Positions 23,354 to 32,603 of a DNA stretch of 59,494 nt are shown one piece after another. Location: NCBI GenBank assembly GCA_031266175.1, contig JAISBN010000103.1:1-59494 (forward strand), given 5' to 3'. The stretch is from Treponema sp. GTDB taxonomy: Bacteria; Spirochaetota; Spirochaetia; Treponematales; Breznakiellaceae. Numbering within the stretch: the stretch's first letter is position 1; each line of letters opens with the position of its first letter. Both the position numbers and the translations under genes were made by a program. Below the pieces are notes generated by a model. The model saw only the letters and a list, made by a program, of their open reading frames with translations. It was not told the DNA's origin and searched no databases.

Positions 23354-26038
23354 TCATGCAAACCCCTTGAGGTACGCCTCTATTTTGCCGGTCCGTTCCC
23401 GGGCTTCGGCAAGCTTTTGCTTTTCCCCTTCCACCAGTTCCGCCGGAGCGTTTTTAACAAATTCGGGATTGGCGATCTTTGCTTCCAAGCCGGCGATAAA
23501 CTGTTTATCCCGGCCCAGGTTTTTTTCAAATTTTGTCCGCAGGGCTTTCAGGTCCACCGCCTCGCCTATGAAGAGCAGCGCCTCCCAGCCTGTTCCGGCC
23601 AGGGTAACGGCCCCCACCGCGCCGCCCTCTCCGGAGGTGGTCCGCAGTTCCCCAAGCCCCGCGAGGAGTTTTACCAGTTCGGCGTTTTCCGCCAGGAAAG
23701 GGGCTTTGTCACCCCCGGCCGTCACAAAGGCCCGCAGCTTTTTATCCGGCGTTATGGTACACTCACTGCGGCAGGTCCGGATCTGGCGGACCAGATCCTG
23801 GAGGAAGGCAAATTTGGCCTCGTTTTCGGGATCATCAAGTTTTTCGTTATACCCAGGATACGCGGCGTTAACAAGCAATGTTTCGCTTCCTTTACATTCC
23901 TCCGGCAGTTTGCCGTAAATTTCCTCGGTAACAAAAGGAATCAGCGGATGGAGGAGCCGGAGCGATTGGGCAAGAACGTCTAACAGCACCGTGGCGGCCC
24001 GGTCTTTTTCCCCGTCGGGATCACCGCCTTTGATAGACAGCTTGGAAGCTTCCACATACCAGTCGCAGAAATCGTTCCAGAAATATTCATACGCGGAGAT
24101 GGCCGCGTCATTAAAACGGTAGGAGCTAAAAGCTTCGGTCATGGTTTTGGCGGCGGTGTTGAGCCGGGAATAGATCCACCGGTCAACCGGAAGAAGTTCC
24201 GGCTGCTCCAGGATGTTCCGGCCTTCCATGTTCATCAGGATGTAGCGGCCGGCATTCCAGACCTTGTTGGCAAATTTTGATCCCAGCCTGAAGGATTCCC
24301 TGTCCACCAGAAGATCCTGGCCCTGGGCGCACATGAACGCCAGGGTGTATTTAAGGGCGTCCGCGCCAAACTCGTCCACCAGTTCCAGGGGATCCAGGCC
24401 GTTCCCCAGGCTCTTGCTCATCTTTCGGCCCTTCTTGTCGCGGATAAGACCGTGGATGTAAATGTCCCGGAACGGCGCCTTGCCGGTAAACTCCATGCCC
24501 GCCATGATCATCCGGGCTACCCAGAAAAAGATGATGTCGTAGGCGGTTATCAACGCCTGGGTGGGATAAAAGGTTTTGTAGTCCTCCGTTTCGCAGGAAG
24601 GGTTTTCCCAGCCCAGGGTGATAAAGGGCCAGAGCCAGCTGGAAAACCAGGTATCCAGCACATCCTGGTCCTGCTCCACCTGCGGCGAGCCGCATTTGGG
24701 ACAGGCGGAAAGATCCGTCCGGGATACGGAGGTTTCCCCGCAGGCGGAACATTTCCAGGCGGGGATGCGGTGGCCCCACCAGAGCTGGCGGCTGACACAC
24801 CAGTCCCGGATATTCTCCAGCCAGTGACGGTAGGTGTTTTCCCATTTCCGGGGATAAAAGACAATTTCCCCCCGCCGCCACGCGGCCAGGGCTTTTTCCG
24901 CCAGGGGCTTCATCCGTACAAACCACTGCTCCGACAGGAAGGGCTCAATGACCGTATGGCAGCGGTAGCAGTGGCCTACGGCGTGGCGTATTGCCTCGTC
25001 CCGGATAAAATAACCGCCCGCGGTTAAATCCCCGAGTACCGCTTCCCTGGCGTCTTTGACCGTTAGACCTGAGTACTTTGCGGGGACCTCGCCGTTCAGG
25101 CGGCCTTCGGCGGTCAGAATATTGATCACCGGAAGCTCGTGGCGCTTTGCCAGATCCCAGTCGTTGGGATCGTGGGCGGGGGTGATCTTTACCACCCCGG
25201 TGCCGAATTCCCTGTCCACATAGGCGTCGGCCACCACGGGGATAAGCCGGTCCGTTAGGGGAAGGAGAACCTGTCTGCCCACCAGGTCCCGGTAGCGTTC
25301 ATCTTCGGGATGAACCGCCACCGCGGTATCCCCCAGCATTGTTTCGGGCCGGGTGGTAGCCAGTTCAATATAGCCGGCGGAACCGTCCGCCCTGCCGCTG
25401 GAGTCCGCCACGGGATAACGGATATGGTACATCTTTCCCGGGACATCCTCGTGATCCACTTCATCATCCGACAGGGCGGTGCCGCAGGAACAGCACCAGT
25501 TAACCAGGTAATTCCCCTTGTAGAGAAGGTCCCGCTCGTAGAGGGAGACAAACACCTCCCGCACCGCCCGGGAAAGGCCCTCATCCAGGGTAAACCGTTC
25601 CCGGGACCAGTCCACCGACGCTCCTATTCGGGCAAGCTGGCGGGAAATAATCCCGTGGTGCTCCCTGGTCACTTTCCAGGCTTCTTCCACAAATTGTTCC
25701 CGGCCCAGGCTGCGGCGATCTTCGCCCCGCTCCCGGAGCCGTTTCTCCACCACGTTTTGGGTGGCGATTCCCGCGTGATCCGTGCCCGGCACCCAGAGGG
25801 TTTGTTCGCCCCGCATACGGTGAAAGCGGATGACAATATCCTGGAGGGAATTGTTCAGCCCGTGACCCAGATGCAGGACGCCGGTTACATTGGGCGGGGG
25901 GATGACAATGGTAAAGGTTTTACCCTTTACCCTTCCATCCCCGGCGGGCTTAAAAGCGCCGGAATCTTTCCACAGGGCATAAATTCTGTCCTCAAAACTT
26001 TTGGGATCATAGGCTTTTTCCAGCTCAATTGCCTTCAT
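23354..26038 (-). CDS. valS: valyl-tRNA synthetase
   Basis: This 894-residue class I synthetase charges tRNA-Val. It has the HIGH-type motif (PPPNVTGVLHLGHG, about 47-60), a CP1 editing domain, paired Cys motifs for zinc (CSACGETS and CPKCGSP), KMSKS (RKMSKSLGNG), an anticodon-binding helical domain and the C-terminal coiled-coil arm typical of ValS. It is complete. Start ATG 26038 overlaps the ispH stop by 4 nt. Confidence 0.97.
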   Translation of the reverse strand: MKAIELEKAYDPKSFEDRIYALWKDSGAFKPAGDGRVKGKTFTIVIPPPNVTGVLHLGHGLNNSLQDIVIRFHRMRGEQTLWVPGTDHAGIATQNVVEKRLRERGEDRRSLGREQFVEEAWKVTREHHGIISRQLARIGASVDWSRERFTLDEGLSRAVREVFVSLYERDLLYKGNYLVNWCCSCGTALSDDEVDHEDVPGKMYHIRYPVADSSGRADGSAGYIELATTRPETMLGDTAVAVHPEDERYRDLVGRQVLLPLTDRLIPVVADAYVDREFGTGVVKITPAHDPNDWDLAKRHELPVINILTAEGRLNGEVPAKYSGLTVKDAREAVLGDLTAGGYFIRDEAIRHAVGHCYRCHTVIEPFLSEQWFVRMKPLAEKALAAWRRGEIVFYPRKWENTYRHWLENIRDWCVSRQLWWGHRIPAWKCSACGETSVSRTDLSACPKCGSPQVEQDQDVLDTWFSSWLWPFITLGWENPSCETEDYKTFYPTQALITAYDIIFFWVARMIMAGMEFTGKAPFRDIYIHGLIRDKKGRKMSKSLGNGLDPLELVDEFGADALKYTLAFMCAQGQDLLVDRESFRLGSKFANKVWNAGRYILMNMEGRNILEQPELLPVDRWIYSRLNTAAKTMTEAFSSYRFNDAAISAYEYFWNDFCDWYVEASKLSIKGGDPDGEKDRAATVLLDVLAQSLRLLHPLIPFVTEEIYGKLPEECKGSETLLVNAAYPGYNEKLDDPENEAKFAFLQDLVRQIRTCRSECTITPDKKLRAFVTAGGDKAPFLAENAELVKLLAGLGELRTTSGEGGAVGAVTLAGTGWEALLFIGEAVDLKALRTKFEKNLGRDKQFIAGLEAKIANPEFVKNAPAELVEGEKQKLAEARERTGKIEAYLKGFA

Positions 26039-27075
26039 GCATGCTCCTTACCCTTATTCAAATATAACAACGCCTGCTCTATTTCATCAATCACGCTGTC
26101 CGGGGTGGAAGCGCCGGCGCTGAGCCCCACCACGGAGTATGCGCCGGCTTCCACCGGCAAATCCGCGGCGGATTCGGCAAGCCAGGCGGGCTTGCCGCAT
26201 TCCCGCGCTATGGACAGAAGCCGCCGGGTATTGGCGGAATTCCGGCCCCCGGCTATGATCAAAGCGTCTGCCGGGGAACAGAGCTCCCGCAGGGCGTTCT
26301 GCCGGTCCCGGGTTGCCCCGCAGATTGTCCGCTGTACTTCCAGATTGGGAAAGCTCTTTGCCAGCGCCGCCGCAATGTCCGAGTATTCGGTTTCAGAAAT
26401 CGTGGTCTGTCCTATCAGGGCGGTTTTTGGGAAGAAATTCTCCGGCGCTTCATTCAGCACGGTCCGGGCGGCGGCCTCCGCCTCTTCGGGGCTGCCCACG
26501 ATAATACAGGGGAAAAAGCTTTTATCCGCCGGGACCTTCCCGGTTTCACTACCGGCTTTACTGCTGTCTTTGTCAACGGCTCCGCTACGGGTTTTGCCGC
26601 CTCCGGAATCACCGTCCTTTCCCGTCAGGACATAACCGTATATGCCCTGTATTTCCGCGTGATCCCGCTCCCCCGCCAGAAAAATCAAATACCCCCGTTC
26701 CGCCAGGGACCGGGCCGCGAGCTGGCTGGCCTTGACCCGGGGACAGGTGGCGTCCACAATCCTGAAAGCGGGCTCTTTCCGCCCGTCCCGGCGCCGCGCT
26801 CCCCGGAGGAGGAGCTTTTTTTCCATCCCGGGACTGATCCCGTGGGCCCGGATAATAAGCGCCCCGTTCCGGAAATCCCGGCCCGGCTTTTCAAGGTCCG
26901 CCTCGTCCAGGATCCGTACGCCCCGGTCTGCCAGGAAAGCAAGGGTCTGGGGATTGTGTATCAGGGGACCCATGGTATAGACCTGCTCAGGTCCCGCGAG
27001 CTCCGCTTCCGTCATTTCAACCGCCCGGCGTACTCCCATGCAGAACCCCAGAACCTTTGCCCGTAAAACTTTCAT
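26035..27075 (-). CDS. ispH: 4-hydroxy-3-methylbut-2-enyl diphosphate reductase IspH
   Basis: This 346-residue iron-sulfur enzyme performs the last step of the MEP isoprenoid pathway, giving IPP and DMAPP. The three cluster cysteines are in GFCMGVRRAV (Cys12), VDATCPRV and RTICGATRDRQ. It is longer than the usual 280-320 because of a hydrophilic Gly/Ser/Lys-rich insertion of about 40 residues near 155-195. Its stop overlaps the start of valS (ATGA). The start ATG 27075 is 53 nt after secF. Confidence 0.95.
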   Translation of the reverse strand: MKVLRAKVLGFCMGVRRAVEMTEAELAGPEQVYTMGPLIHNPQTLAFLADRGVRILDEADLEKPGRDFRNGALIIRAHGISPGMEKKLLLRGARRRDGRKEPAFRIVDATCPRVKASQLAARSLAERGYLIFLAGERDHAEIQGIYGYVLTGKDGDSGGGKTRSGAVDKDSSKAGSETGKVPADKSFFPCIIVGSPEEAEAAARTVLNEAPENFFPKTALIGQTTISETEYSDIAAALAKSFPNLEVQRTICGATRDRQNALRELCSPADALIIAGGRNSANTRRLLSIARECGKPAWLAESAADLPVEAGAYSVVGLSAGASTPDSVIDEIEQALLYLNKGKEHA

Positions 27076-27096
27076 GCGCTGTCCGGCCGGAAATGA

Positions 27097-27123
27097 ACCG
27101 GAGCCGGAAAGTCCGGCTCCGGT
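27097..27123 (-). terminator. perfect hairpin after secF
   Basis: ACCGGAGCCGGA (27097-27108) and its exact inverse (27112-27123) with a 3-nt loop sit 5 nt after the secF stop. Only a weak T-rich tract follows on the minus strand, so it may be an attenuator or a 3'-end stabiliser rather than a full terminator. Confidence 0.6.
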
Positions 27124-27128
27124 ACCGT

Positions 27129-28337
27129 CTAGGCGCCTGCCTCGGCGGGTATTTGAGCGGGTTTTTGTTTAAATTTCATTTCCCACAGGTATACAAAACC
27201 GTTGGCGATAAAGATCGTGGAATACACCCCGGACACCAAACCCACCAGCAGGGCCAGGGCAAAATCCTTCATGGATCCTCCGGTAAAGATATAGAGGGAC
27301 AGAACCGCCAGCATCGTGGTAAGGGTAGTAATAAAGGTACGGCTCAGGGTTTCGGTGATGGAGCGGTTCAGAACCGTTTTAAAATCATCGTTGGGATAAA
27401 TACGGCGGGTTTCCCGCACCCGGTCAAAAATAACAATGGTATCGTTGATCGAATACCCCAGGATGGTGAGGATCGCGGCAATGGTGGTGGTATTGAATTC
27501 CATCCTGGTCCAGACAATAAAGGCCACCATGATAAGGGCGTCGTGCACGATCGCCAGTACCGCTCCGATGGCATACTGGGGTCTAAAGCGAACCGACGCA
27601 TAAAGCAAAATCAAAACCAGTGTTGCCGCCAGAAGCCAGCCGGCCTGATCCGCCAGGGTTTTGGAAAACCGGGAGCCGACATAATTAGAGCTGGTTACCG
27701 CCGTTTCCCCCTCGCCCAGGCGCCTGTCCAGGACGGCGGCAATATCGGTGGTTTGAAAACCCGGCTGAATGTCGGTGTCCTGCAGGCGGATCAGAAAACG
27801 GCGCTCGGAAACATCGCCCAGGACCTGCACCGATGGTTCCCCAAAGCCGGCCAGGGCTTCCCTAATCGTCTCCAGCTGAACCGGGGAAGCTTCCCGGGGG
27901 AGATAATGGACCCAGTACGGTTCCGGCCCCAGGGCCGGAGCGGACTGGGCGTCCAGGGCCAGATGCCTGAAAGGGGTCGCGCCGGGAACGGCGCTGACGG
28001 CGGAGATGCCTTCCATTTGATCCAGGGCTTGGGCAAAAGTCCCCACTGTTTCATAATCCGCCAGAAGGTATTCATAGGTAGCGCCCCGGATCCCCGCGCC
28101 GGAAACGGCCACGGTCAGGCTGGTATTGTTCAGGGAAACAACCGCGTTGCCCGGGCCGGTATAGGCCAGACTGAAAGCCCGGGGGGCAAGCTGCACCTCC
28201 TGGATCAGCCCGGCCTGGAAATCAATCCCCAGGTTAAAACCCCAGACAATATAGCCCGCTATTCCGGCGATAATTAAAACCACGGAAAGTACTGTGGCGG
28301 GAATAAAAAAGCGGGTAAACGGAATAATAGTTTTCAT
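27129..28337 (-). CDS. secF: protein translocase subunit SecF
   Basis: This 402-residue inner-membrane protein has six helices. With SecD it uses the proton gradient to help SecYEG release proteins outside. It shows the family's first helix with GFNLGIDFQAG, a periplasmic domain (about 60-200), and TILGYSINDTIVIFDRVRE in the fourth helix region. Start ATG 28337 overlaps the secD stop by 4 nt. Confidence 0.96.
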   Translation of the reverse strand: MKTIIPFTRFFIPATVLSVVLIIAGIAGYIVWGFNLGIDFQAGLIQEVQLAPRAFSLAYTGPGNAVVSLNNTSLTVAVSGAGIRGATYEYLLADYETVGTFAQALDQMEGISAVSAVPGATPFRHLALDAQSAPALGPEPYWVHYLPREASPVQLETIREALAGFGEPSVQVLGDVSERRFLIRLQDTDIQPGFQTTDIAAVLDRRLGEGETAVTSSNYVGSRFSKTLADQAGWLLAATLVLILLYASVRFRPQYAIGAVLAIVHDALIMVAFIVWTRMEFNTTTIAAILTILGYSINDTIVIFDRVRETRRIYPNDDFKTVLNRSITETLSRTFITTLTTMLAVLSLYIFTGGSMKDFALALLVGLVSGVYSTIFIANGFVYLWEMKFKQKPAQIPAEAGA

Positions 28338-30109
28338 GCCCTTCCCCCGCTTCTTTCCGCCGCCGGTTCGGCCTGCTTGATAAACCAGCCCACCGACAGT
28401 TTTTTGCTTCCCATGACATCGGTGCCGAAATCAAAAATAAGGCGGGAAACAAAGAGGGCCGTAAAGACCGAAGAAAACACCCCGATAGCCAGGCTTACCG
28501 CGAAACCCTGGATAGGGCCGGTTCCCAGCTGGGAAAGGAACAGCGCGGCAATAAAGGTGGTGATGTTGGAGTCCATGATAGCCCAAAAAGCCTTGTCAAA
28601 GCCCGCGTCCACCGCCGCCCGGCGTCCTTTGCCCAGCCTGAGTTCTTCCTTCATCCGTTCAAAGATGATGACATTGGCGTCTACCGCCATGCCGATGGTA
28701 AGGATAAAGCCCGCGATACTGGGCAGGGTCAGGGTAAAGTTAAAGGCCGAAAGGATACTGAACATTAAATAAATGTTCAGTATCTGGGCAACGATGGCGT
28801 TGATCCCCCCGCCGTGGTAATAGACCAGCATAAAGAACATAACCACCGCCAGACCGCCCAGGAGGGCGTACAATCCCCGGGTAATGGTATCCGCCCCCAG
28901 GGAAGGACCGATGGACTGCTGGTTGACCACGGAAAGTTCCACCGGCAGCGCGGCGGTTCTGAGGGTAATGGCGATATTGTTCGCCTCTTCCATACTCATG
29001 CCGCCCCCGGAAATCTGTACCGATTCATGGAGGGGCTCGCTGATGGTCGCCACGGATTTAATACGATTGTCCATGATAATGGCCATGGGCCTGCCCACAT
29101 TGGCGGAGGTAAACTCGTTGAATATCCTTCCGCCTTCGGAATCAAGCAGGAAGGTAACCCCGGGCTGGCTGGTGGTACTGTCCCGCTGAACCATGGTGTT
29201 TCGGATATGGACGCCGTCCAGGCCTACCTGCTTTTTGACGGCCCTGTAACCGATCCACTGATCCAGGCCGTAGCGGTCTTTTTCGTACTGGCCCAGGATC
29301 AGCACATCGTCCGGCACAACCCCGCTCACAGGGAGGGCTCCGTCTTCGCCGGGGATCGCGGCGGGATGATCAGCCAGGTACGCTTCGAAAGCCGCGGTGG
29401 CCTCCATGTCAACAATCTGAAAGGTCAGCCCCCCCTTCCCCATGATAATGGACTGGATCCGTTCGGGGTCCGCGCTGCCGGGAATTTCCACATAGATTTG
29501 ATCCGTTCCCTGCTTCCGTATGACCGGTTCGGTAAGGCCGAAACGGTCGATACGGCTGTTAAGCACCTCCAGGGCCTGATCAAATATGATTCCCCGTTCC
29601 GCATCGGCGGGGGCGTGGCCGTACTGTTCACTGAACTTTTCATCCAGCGCGGCCATATCCCCCTGGAGCACAATGGAAAGTCCGCCGGACAGATCCAGCC
29701 CCAGCTGTACCGCATTCTGCTGAAGGTTTTTAAGCTTGAGTATCCGATCCCGGTAGTGGGATTCGATCAGGTCACGGACATCGGCCCGGGAAAAAACCTT
29801 CTGCAATGCCGCGGCGTTCCAGGCTTCGGGGGCGGGGATACCGGCTTTTCTGTATTCCTTTTTTGCCCGGGAAACAAGGTACTCCATTCCCTCGGGAACC
29901 TCCTGGTTGCTCCGGACGGCGGAGATGAGTTTTTCCAGGTCCTGGCCGGCGGTCTGGCGGGCGTAATCCCGAATCTGCTCCCGGGAAGCCAGGGCAAGGT
30001 TCTGTTCATCCCGGGGTACAAAAAAATACCACCTGGCGGTAGGGTACAGGAAGGCGAGGCAAATTCCCATAACCAGCAGGACGATGAAAAACCGGTAGCG
30101 CTTTTTCAT
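28334..30109 (-). CDS. secD: protein translocase subunit SecD
   Basis: This 591-residue partner of SecF has the marker GLDLSGG (about 133-139), a large periplasmic domain containing the P1 region, and a C-terminal six-helix block with TIGMAVDANVIIFERMKEE. The N-terminal segment before GLDLSGG is extended by a helical insert, as in other spirochaete or delta-type SecD proteins. It begins 2 nt after yajC and overlaps secF. Confidence 0.96.
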   Translation of the reverse strand: MKKRYRFFIVLLVMGICLAFLYPTARWYFFVPRDEQNLALASREQIRDYARQTAGQDLEKLISAVRSNQEVPEGMEYLVSRAKKEYRKAGIPAPEAWNAAALQKVFSRADVRDLIESHYRDRILKLKNLQQNAVQLGLDLSGGLSIVLQGDMAALDEKFSEQYGHAPADAERGIIFDQALEVLNSRIDRFGLTEPVIRKQGTDQIYVEIPGSADPERIQSIIMGKGGLTFQIVDMEATAAFEAYLADHPAAIPGEDGALPVSGVVPDDVLILGQYEKDRYGLDQWIGYRAVKKQVGLDGVHIRNTMVQRDSTTSQPGVTFLLDSEGGRIFNEFTSANVGRPMAIIMDNRIKSVATISEPLHESVQISGGGMSMEEANNIAITLRTAALPVELSVVNQQSIGPSLGADTITRGLYALLGGLAVVMFFMLVYYHGGGINAIVAQILNIYLMFSILSAFNFTLTLPSIAGFILTIGMAVDANVIIFERMKEELRLGKGRRAAVDAGFDKAFWAIMDSNITTFIAALFLSQLGTGPIQGFAVSLAIGVFSSVFTALFVSRLIFDFGTDVMGSKKLSVGWFIKQAEPAAERSGGRA

Positions 30110-30111
30110 GT

Positions 30112-30465
30112 TTATTCAGCCGGCTCCCCGGAGTCTTTGTCTTTGGCCGCCGCTTCTACGGTAGCAATGGCGCTTCTGGTAAACTCGATCTTGCAGTTTT
30201 CGTCTACCTTAAGAATAACCGTACCTTCTCGGACGCTCTGAATAACCCCATGGATGCCGCCGATAGTCACAATCCGGTCCCCCTTTTTAATGGCCTGCAG
30301 CATTTTTTGGGTTTCTTTTTGCTTTTTACTCTGGGGCCGTATGATAAGAAAATAGAAAATAGCCACGATTGCCACGATGGGAAGCATGCCGATTATGGTC
30401 TGCTGGGGGCTTGACTGTCCGCCCCCCGGAGCAGCCATGAGCAGGGAAAAGAAAAAGTGGTTCAT
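30112..30465 (-). CDS. yajC: Sec accessory protein YajC
   Basis: This 117-residue protein has one membrane helix (IIGMLPIVAIVAIFYFLIIRPQ, about 24-45) followed by the conserved RPQSKKQKETQKM and a small beta domain (GDRIVTIGGIHG). It associates with SecDF. It is first in the yajC-secD-secF operon. Start ATG 30465 has AAGGATGG in front. Confidence 0.95.
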   Translation of the reverse strand: MNHFFFSLLMAAPGGGQSSPQQTIIGMLPIVAIVAIFYFLIIRPQSKKQKETQKMLQAIKKGDRIVTIGGIHGVIQSVREGTVILKVDENCKIEFTRSAIATVEAAAKDKDSGEPAE

Positions 30466-30494
30466 ATACCATCCTTAAAAAGTGAGTAAGCCCC

Positions 30495-30524
30495 AGCCTA
30501 GCACGGAAGCCCGCAGAGGGTCAA
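30495..30524 (-). promoter_or_regulatory. possible promoter of the yajC-sec operon
   Basis: TTGACC (30524-30519), 18-nt spacer, weak TAGGCT (30500-30495). The start would fall near 30488, about 23 nt before yajC. Confidence 0.35.
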
Positions 30525-30680
30525 CCGGTCGCAGGGCGCTGGGGCGCCGGTAGGTTCCGATGGTCAGATTTTTACATGTGCCGGCGCGGCCAATAGCAAT
30601 TTGCCCGGAATCATGTATAATGGAATTGATGGATGGAGGTCTGCCGTGTTCCATGCGCTGCCGGAGTATCCAGGGAGATT

Positions 30681-31358
30681 ATGACCGCCGATTTTTTACG
30701 CATTCTGTTTACCGTTCTTCTGGTGATGGATCCCATTGGAATAGTTCCCCAGTTTCTTTCCGTTACCGCCCGTTATGACAAGCCGACCAGAAACCGGGTG
30801 ATCCTCAAGGCGGTATTGATTGCCGGCGTGGTCCTGGTGGTGTTTTTGCTGGCGGGAAAGCTGCTGCTTGATTTTTTCGGCATCATGCCCGGAGCGTTTT
30901 ATATTTCCGGGGGTATTCTCTTTTTTCTTATCGCCTTCCAGATGATCTACTCAAAACCGGGAAACCGCAGTATCCCGCAGGAGCCGCCTTTGGATTCCGC
31001 GCGCTCCGCCGGGCAGGAAAACGAAGGTTCCCCCCCGTCCCCCGCCGACAGCCATGTCTCGACCGCCGTTTTCCCCCTGGCGATTCCGCTTATCGCGGGC
31101 CCCGGACTCCTTACGGTGATCATCATGTTTGTCACCGCCGGGCCGGGCTGGCTGTATTCGGTGTCGCTGCTGTTTCCGGCAATCCTTATCAGTCTGGGGG
31201 TAGCTTTTGTGGTGCTCCGCTGCAGTACCCTGCTCCTTAACTTTCTGGGCATCATGGGCATCATGATCATGGAAAAAATCATGGGCCTTATCCTGGCAGG
31301 ATTTGCCGTCCAGTTTATCTACAACGGTCTGGTGGAACTGGGCATTACGGGGGGTTAG
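30681..31358 (+). CDS. MarC/UPF0056 family membrane protein
   Basis: This 225-residue membrane protein of about six helices belongs to the MarC family, whose function is uncertain. DPIGIVPQFL near the N-terminus and PLAIPLIAGPGLLTVIIM are family hallmarks. A hydrophilic loop of about 40 residues (GNRSIPQEPP to PSPADSHV) separates the halves. ATG 30681 follows AGGGAG; a TATAAT at 30616-30621 is the likely -10. Its TAG stop overlaps the convergent apbE stop by 2 nt. Confidence 0.88.
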   Translation: MTADFLRILFTVLLVMDPIGIVPQFLSVTARYDKPTRNRVILKAVLIAGVVLVVFLLAGKLLLDFFGIMPGAFYISGGILFFLIAFQMIYSKPGNRSIPQEPPLDSARSAGQENEGSPPSPADSHVSTAVFPLAIPLIAGPGLLTVIIMFVTAGPGWLYSVSLLFPAILISLGVAFVVLRCSTLLLNFLGIMGIMIMEKIMGLILAGFAVQFIYNGLVELGITGG

Positions 31359-32578
31359 AGTTCCTTTCGGTATGCTTTGTCCGTAACGGTAAACGCCGCC
31401 AGCGCGTCCTTGCTGCCCCGGATGGTTTTATCCGCAAAGATGAAGATCGCCTTTGCCCCATTTGCTTCCGCCAGGACGCGGCCCTGTTCATACCCCAGGG
31501 CAAAACAGGATGTGGACAGGGCGTCGGCATCCATGGATGAAGCGGCGATAATCGTTACCGAAAGGATGCCGTTTTCCACGGGATAGCCTGGACTTGCCGA
31601 CGGCTCCGCCGGACTTTCCCGATCCCCGCTGGCGGTCCTGCCGGTACTAAGGATGTGGTGGTAGCGTTTTCCGTCCGCGCCGGTAAAGTACCGTTCGTAG
31701 ATGCCGGAGGTAACTACCGACGCGCTTTCTGTTTCCAGAATGCCCACATAGCTTCCCCGTTCGTCCAGGGGATTTTGTATTCCGACCCGCCAGGGCTGCC
31801 CGTCGTCTTTATTCCCCCAGATATAGATGTTCCCCCCCAGATCGATAAGCGCCCGCCGGATTCCCGCTTCGTTCAGTATCCGTACCAGCTCATCGGCAGC
31901 ATACCCCTTGGCGATGGCTCCCAGATCCAGCGACATGCCGGACCGCCCAAGAAACGCCCCGCCGCGGAAATTATCCGAATCCCGGGCCCCGGCGGGCAGC
32001 GGCAGCAGTTCCACATCCCGCCAGTTTACCAGGGCCAGGGCGGCGGCAATTTCTCCGGCCGGCGGAATTTGCGGCCCGCCGTAATCGCCGCCGTAATCGG
32101 CGCCATCATCGGCGTCATCGACGCCGCCGCCGCTCCTGCCGCCGATGTCCCACAGTTTTACCAGCGGACCCACCGTGGGATCAAAAGCGCCGCCGGAAGC
32201 TTCCGCAAAGTAAAGGGCCCGCTCCAGGACGGTATACAATTCGGGTGTTACCCGAATGGCCTCTTTACCCGCGTCCCGGTTAACGGCGGCCAGTTCAGAA
32301 TCTTCCCGGTTAGCGCTTAAAATACGATCCAGTTCCGCAAGCCGGGCAAAAAGACGGTCATAGAGTTCGGGCCTCCCCTCATCAAAAAGATCGATGCGGC
32401 AGAAGGTGCCCAATACATATTCGGAACGGGCCCCCGGCGTTTTGCGAAACCCCGGGACGGTTCCGCCAAAAGCCGCTCCGTTTTCCGCCCCGCCGGGCCT
32501 TTCATCCGGCGCGCAGCCCGGCAGGAGAAAACAGGCAAAGGAAAAAACCATTGCGGGCAGGATCTTTCTTGTAATCAA
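31355..32578 (-). CDS. apbE: FAD:protein FMN transferase ApbE, lipoprotein
   Basis: This 407-residue enzyme covalently attaches FMN to Thr of flavoproteins such as NqrB/NqrC or RnfG outside the membrane. Lipobox LPGC gives Cys22. Motifs are SLDLGAIAKGYAADELV, ALIDLGGNIYIWG, SVVTSGIYERYF with RYHHIL, and the metal-site MDADALSTSCF. A Gly/Asp-rich insertion of about 30 residues (near 150-180) is unusual. The start is TTG 32578 without a strong ribosome site; ATG ten codons later would still keep the lipobox. Confidence 0.93.
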   Translation of the reverse strand: MITRKILPAMVFSFACFLLPGCAPDERPGGAENGAAFGGTVPGFRKTPGARSEYVLGTFCRIDLFDEGRPELYDRLFARLAELDRILSANREDSELAAVNRDAGKEAIRVTPELYTVLERALYFAEASGGAFDPTVGPLVKLWDIGGRSGGGVDDADDGADYGGDYGGPQIPPAGEIAAALALVNWRDVELLPLPAGARDSDNFRGGAFLGRSGMSLDLGAIAKGYAADELVRILNEAGIRRALIDLGGNIYIWGNKDDGQPWRVGIQNPLDERGSYVGILETESASVVTSGIYERYFTGADGKRYHHILSTGRTASGDRESPAEPSASPGYPVENGILSVTIIAASSMDADALSTSCFALGYEQGRVLAEANGAKAIFIFADKTIRGSKDALAAFTVTDKAYRKEL

Positions 32579-32597
32579 GGTTCTTTTGGCATATCAT
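32569..32597 (+). promoter_or_regulatory. promoter of the PilZ gene, predicted leaderless
   Basis: TTGTAA (32569-32574), 17-nt spacer, TATCAT (32592-32597), then 6 nt to ATG 32604. No Shine-Dalgarno is present. Confidence 0.6.
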
Positions 32598-32603
32598 ATT
32601 TGT

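Noticed and set aside
23299-23361. 21-codon N-terminal extension of the HD hydrolase from ATG 23361
   Set aside because: The residues are basic and unlike the family, overlap valS, and a better ribosome site precedes ATG 23298.
25310-26635. 441-codon plus-strand frame opposite valS and ispH
   Set aside because: It lies wholly over two firmly identified genes and has no domain or ribosome site.
28814-30241. 475-codon plus-strand frame opposite secD and yajC
   Set aside because: SecD and YajC are certain on the minus strand; the frame is a by-product of GC-rich third positions.
30485-30550. GC-rich inverted sequence upstream of yajC resembling a 4.5S or other structured RNA
   Set aside because: No SRP tetraloop core or other known motif; the pairing is short and a promoter explains the position.
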